This document shows positions 62,355 through 64,000 of a DNA stretch of 64,000 nt, one piece after another (position 1 is the stretch's first letter; each line of letters begins with the position of its first letter). The DNA lies in the NCBI GenBank assembly GCA_002348265.1, contig DEAT01000069.1, positions 1 through 64,000 on the forward strand, written 5' to 3'. The position numbers were made by a program, and so were the translations under genes. This DNA comes from Gemmatimonadales bacterium UBA2975. Lineage in GTDB: Bacteria; Gemmatimonadota; Gemmatimonadetes; Longimicrobiales; Gaopeijiaceae. The notes under the pieces were generated by a model. It saw only the letters and a list, made by a program, of their open reading frames with translations. It searched no databases and had not been told where the DNA came from.

Positions 62355-62564
62355 ATGAACTATCAGATCACTATCCGCTTCGGTGGGAGACACCAGCGCT
62401 ATCACACCTTCAAGGTCTCAGCAGATGATGCGGCGGAAGCGCTGCGACAAGCAGCTGACAAAGTGCCCACGGAAATCGCTTCTGATGTCGACCTTGTCGA
62501 GCTACGTGTGGCGGTCAATCCAGATAAGCGCTCATACCTCGAAGAGACTAGCAGCGGTGCCTGA
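62355..62564 (+). CDS. Small conserved-looking protein, unknown
   Basis: 69 residues: MNYQITIRFGGRHQRYHTFKV-type beta start, then a helix (SADDAAEALRQAADKVP) and a charged strand (DVDLVELRVAVNPD). The alternation of beta, helix, beta looks like a compact alpha/beta fold. It lies divergent from waaA, and 42 bases before the aminopeptidase gene, likely sharing its transcript. No family recognised; the clean start and codon pattern support coding. Confidence 0.65.
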   Translation: MNYQITIRFGGRHQRYHTFKVSADDAAEALRQAADKVPTEIASDVDLVELRVAVNPDKRSYLEETSSGA

Positions 62565-62606
62565 TCCTTTACCTGGGTGCAAGCCATCACCAGAGATCGC
62601 GCTCTA

Positions 62607-63719
62607 ATGAGCACCCATCTCAAGATCGGTCGTCGTCAAAAACGAGGCTTGCTCGCAGTAGTAGTACTAGCATTGGTCGCTGGATGCTCGGCGTGTTCTC
62701 CGCTTTACGTCGTTCGGGCCGGAATTGCCGAAATAGGCATTCTTAGGGGCCGGCAGCCTATTCACGAGATTCTAAACGACACCACCGTCAACCCTGACAC
62801 ACGCAGTAAGCTCGCATACGTAGTCGACGCTCGGCGTTTTGCAGCAGAAGAACTCGGTATCGACGTGGGGGATTCTTACACGATGTTCACCCAGCTCGAC
62901 CGAGACACGCTTGCCATGGTTGTGACGGCAGCGTGGCCCGATCGCCTAGTGCCCAAGACATGGTGGTTTCCCATTGTGGGGCACGTTCCGTACAAAGGCC
63001 ACTTCTCGTTACAGTCCGCTCTTGAGGAAGAAGCCGACCTAGCTAACGAAGGTTATGACACGTGGGTCAGGCCTACTGCCGCCTTCAGCACCCTTGGATG
63101 GTTCAACGACCCCATACTCTCCACTGCACTCAAGACGGACGAAGTCGAAGTTGTAACCACTGTTATTCACGAACTAGCGCACCAACACTTGTTCCTGCCG
63201 GGCCAAGTCGAATTCAACGAAAGTTTCGCAACGTTTATAGGTCGGGCGGGTGCCGCACGTTACTTCTGCACACGAGAAGGGAGTGGTCCCCAATCCATCA
63301 AGTGTCACCGAGCCTTAGCCAGGTGGCGAGACAGTCAGGTCTTCAGCAGCTACCTGGACGAGTTCGTCAAAAGACTAGAAGCCGTATACGCCGATCCAGA
63401 GCTGACCCCGGAACAGAAAGCCACAGAGCGACTGCCAATCATCGCGCGAGGGTTGCAGGAATTCGACGAGCAGGTAGCACCTGCTCTAGAGTCTCTTACT
63501 TTCGCGGGCTTCCGGCATGGGAAAGTCAATAACGCAACCCTCCTTTCATACATCCGGTATTATAAGCGACTGCTAGATTTCAACGCCTTCCTCAAATCCC
63601 ATGAGGGTGACCTGGCGCAAGCCCTGTCAGACATTAAGGAGCGGGTGCGAGACGTCAGTGACGGGTTCGATGTGATCCCCACCCCTCACTCGACCACGAA
63701 GGTCTTTCCGAGAGACTGA
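62607..63719 (+). CDS. Putative aminopeptidase lipoprotein (Aminopep/PF10023 type)
   Basis: 370 residues with a lipoprotein signal (GLLAVVVLALVAGCSAC). The metallopeptidase motif is VIHELAHQHLF, a gluzincin HExxH, with a second Glu in FNESFATFIG as the third ligand. GHVPYKGHFSL, VRPTAAFSTLGWFNDPILS are further family marks. The helical C-terminus is typical. ATG 62607 is chosen over the open frame to 62577. It is a periplasmic membrane-anchored zinc peptidase; its substrate is unknown. Confidence 0.93.
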   Translation: MSTHLKIGRRQKRGLLAVVVLALVAGCSACSPLYVVRAGIAEIGILRGRQPIHEILNDTTVNPDTRSKLAYVVDARRFAAEELGIDVGDSYTMFTQLDRDTLAMVVTAAWPDRLVPKTWWFPIVGHVPYKGHFSLQSALEEEADLANEGYDTWVRPTAAFSTLGWFNDPILSTALKTDEVEVVTTVIHELAHQHLFLPGQVEFNESFATFIGRAGAARYFCTREGSGPQSIKCHRALARWRDSQVFSSYLDEFVKRLEAVYADPELTPEQKATERLPIIARGLQEFDEQVAPALESLTFAGFRHGKVNNATLLSYIRYYKRLLDFNAFLKSHEGDLAQALSDIKERVRDVSDGFDVIPTPHSTTKVFPRD

Positions 63720-63786
63720 AGCAGAACCAGGATCCTAGGCCATCTTACACGATGGCGCACTGGGAGGCCCGCAAGAGCTACCCTGA

Positions 63787-64000
63787 CTACTGGTCCGGAA
63801 TCGTGATCTCCCTAACAACGCTGCCATAGCTCTCCCAATACGTGATCTTTTGGACCATGATGGGATCGTCCGTTGTCGGCTGAATCTCTCCATCCTTCGA
63901 AATCGCACGGGACGTTACGGTATGAGCACCAGGAGAAGCTGCCCATTCTAGGTGCCAAAAGGTCCACGTGTAAGGATCGTCCGCGCCTTCTCCAAGTGCC
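63787..64000 (-). CDS. Sulfite-oxidase-like molybdopterin oxidoreductase, C-terminal end
   Basis: A minus-strand frame open from the right edge and ending at TAG 63787, so only the last 71 residues are present. The sequence (DDPYTWTFWHLEW, then PGAHTVTSRAISKDGEIQP, and ITYWESYGS near the end) matches the Moco oxidoreductase dimerisation domain that closes sulfite oxidase and related YedY-like or DMSO-type enzymes: tryptophans, the PG-H-x-(I/V)-x-x-R-A strand and the D-G-x-x-Q-P turn. The molybdenum-binding domain lies outside the window. It converges with the aminopeptidase gene. Confidence 0.8.
   Translation of the reverse strand, partial: ALGEGADDPYTWTFWHLEWAASPGAHTVTSRAISKDGEIQPTTDDPIMVQKITYWESYGSVVREITIPDQ

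Noticed and set aside
1..64000. CRISPR arrays, tRNA or rRNA genes, insertion sequences, prophage or integrase genes
   Set aside because: Looked for by eye in the gaps between genes and in odd frames; no regularly spaced repeats, cloverleaf sequence or transposase motif was recognised.

Overview
The window looks like a contiguous chromosomal stretch from an uncultured, probably marine or soil, Gram-negative bacterium. A relative of the Gemmatimonadota is my best guess. This is an inference from the mix of families: a stand-alone carboxypeptidase-regulatory/TonB-plug type protein, two giant secreted VPS10/BNR proteins, many Tat- or lipobox-tagged versions of normally cytosolic sugar and amino-acid enzymes, a GMC oxidoreductase with a gluconate-2-dehydrogenase-subunit-3 partner, and a Kdo transferase that implies LPS. 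There is no 16S or other phylogenetic marker beyond gyrA, uvrA, metG and accA. No tRNA, rRNA, CRISPR array, insertion sequence or phage gene was recognised. No gene-free stretch exceeds about 300 bases; the longest is the roughly 260-base leader of gyrA.

Layout: 1-2.7 kb holds the tail of a plug-type protein, a lipoprotein polysaccharide deacetylase and a lipoprotein metallo-beta-lactamase-fold hydrolase, closed by a strong terminator. 2.7-20.5 kb is a secreted-protein and small-molecule catabolism region. It holds two VPS10/BNR proteins, a cupin plus MOSC pair, tryptophan 2,3-dioxygenase with a kynureninase, a family 5 uracil-DNA glycosylase, a secreted amidase, a DUF418 membrane protein, a Tat-exported Ntn asparaginase, a methyltransferase, an LVIVD-repeat protein and an unknown lipoprotein made of two tandem copies of one domain. 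20.7-24 kb has a three-gene multicopper-oxidase cassette, then a fasciclin gene divergent from a MerR/B12 (CarH-like) regulator.

25.1-35 kb is the most coherent unit. Eight genes are packed on the minus strand, mostly with 1-4 base overlaps, and a lipoprotein RidA lies just upstream. The eight are two Gfo/Idh/MocA dehydrogenases, two IolE-like TIM-barrel isomerases, an MFS porter, a GMC oxidoreductase with its small subunit, and a DUF1080 (3-keto-disaccharide hydrolase) lipoprotein. Together they fit a partly periplasmic pathway that oxidises a glycoside at C3, cleaves the 3-keto sugar, imports the product and then isomerises or reduces it.

35-44.5 kb carries a Tat-exported M20 amidohydrolase, two more MFS porters, an SDR, then housekeeping genes (accA, metG), an M23 peptidase with a substituted catalytic histidine, and a lipoprotein. 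44.7-49.4 kb has a fused fatty-acid-oxidation protein followed by a four-gene overlapping set (MobA-like transferase, XdhC split into two genes, DUF402) that probably matures a molybdenum hydroxylase not encoded here. 49.5-62.3 kb is a minus-strand run of thiol oxidoreductase, HAD phosphatase, threonine dehydratase, gyrA, a glycosyltransferase fusion, uvrA, a glycosidase-like lipoprotein, a rhodanese and Kdo transferase. The right end has a 69-residue protein, an aminopeptidase lipoprotein and the C-terminus of a sulfite-oxidase-type molybdoenzyme that runs off the edge.
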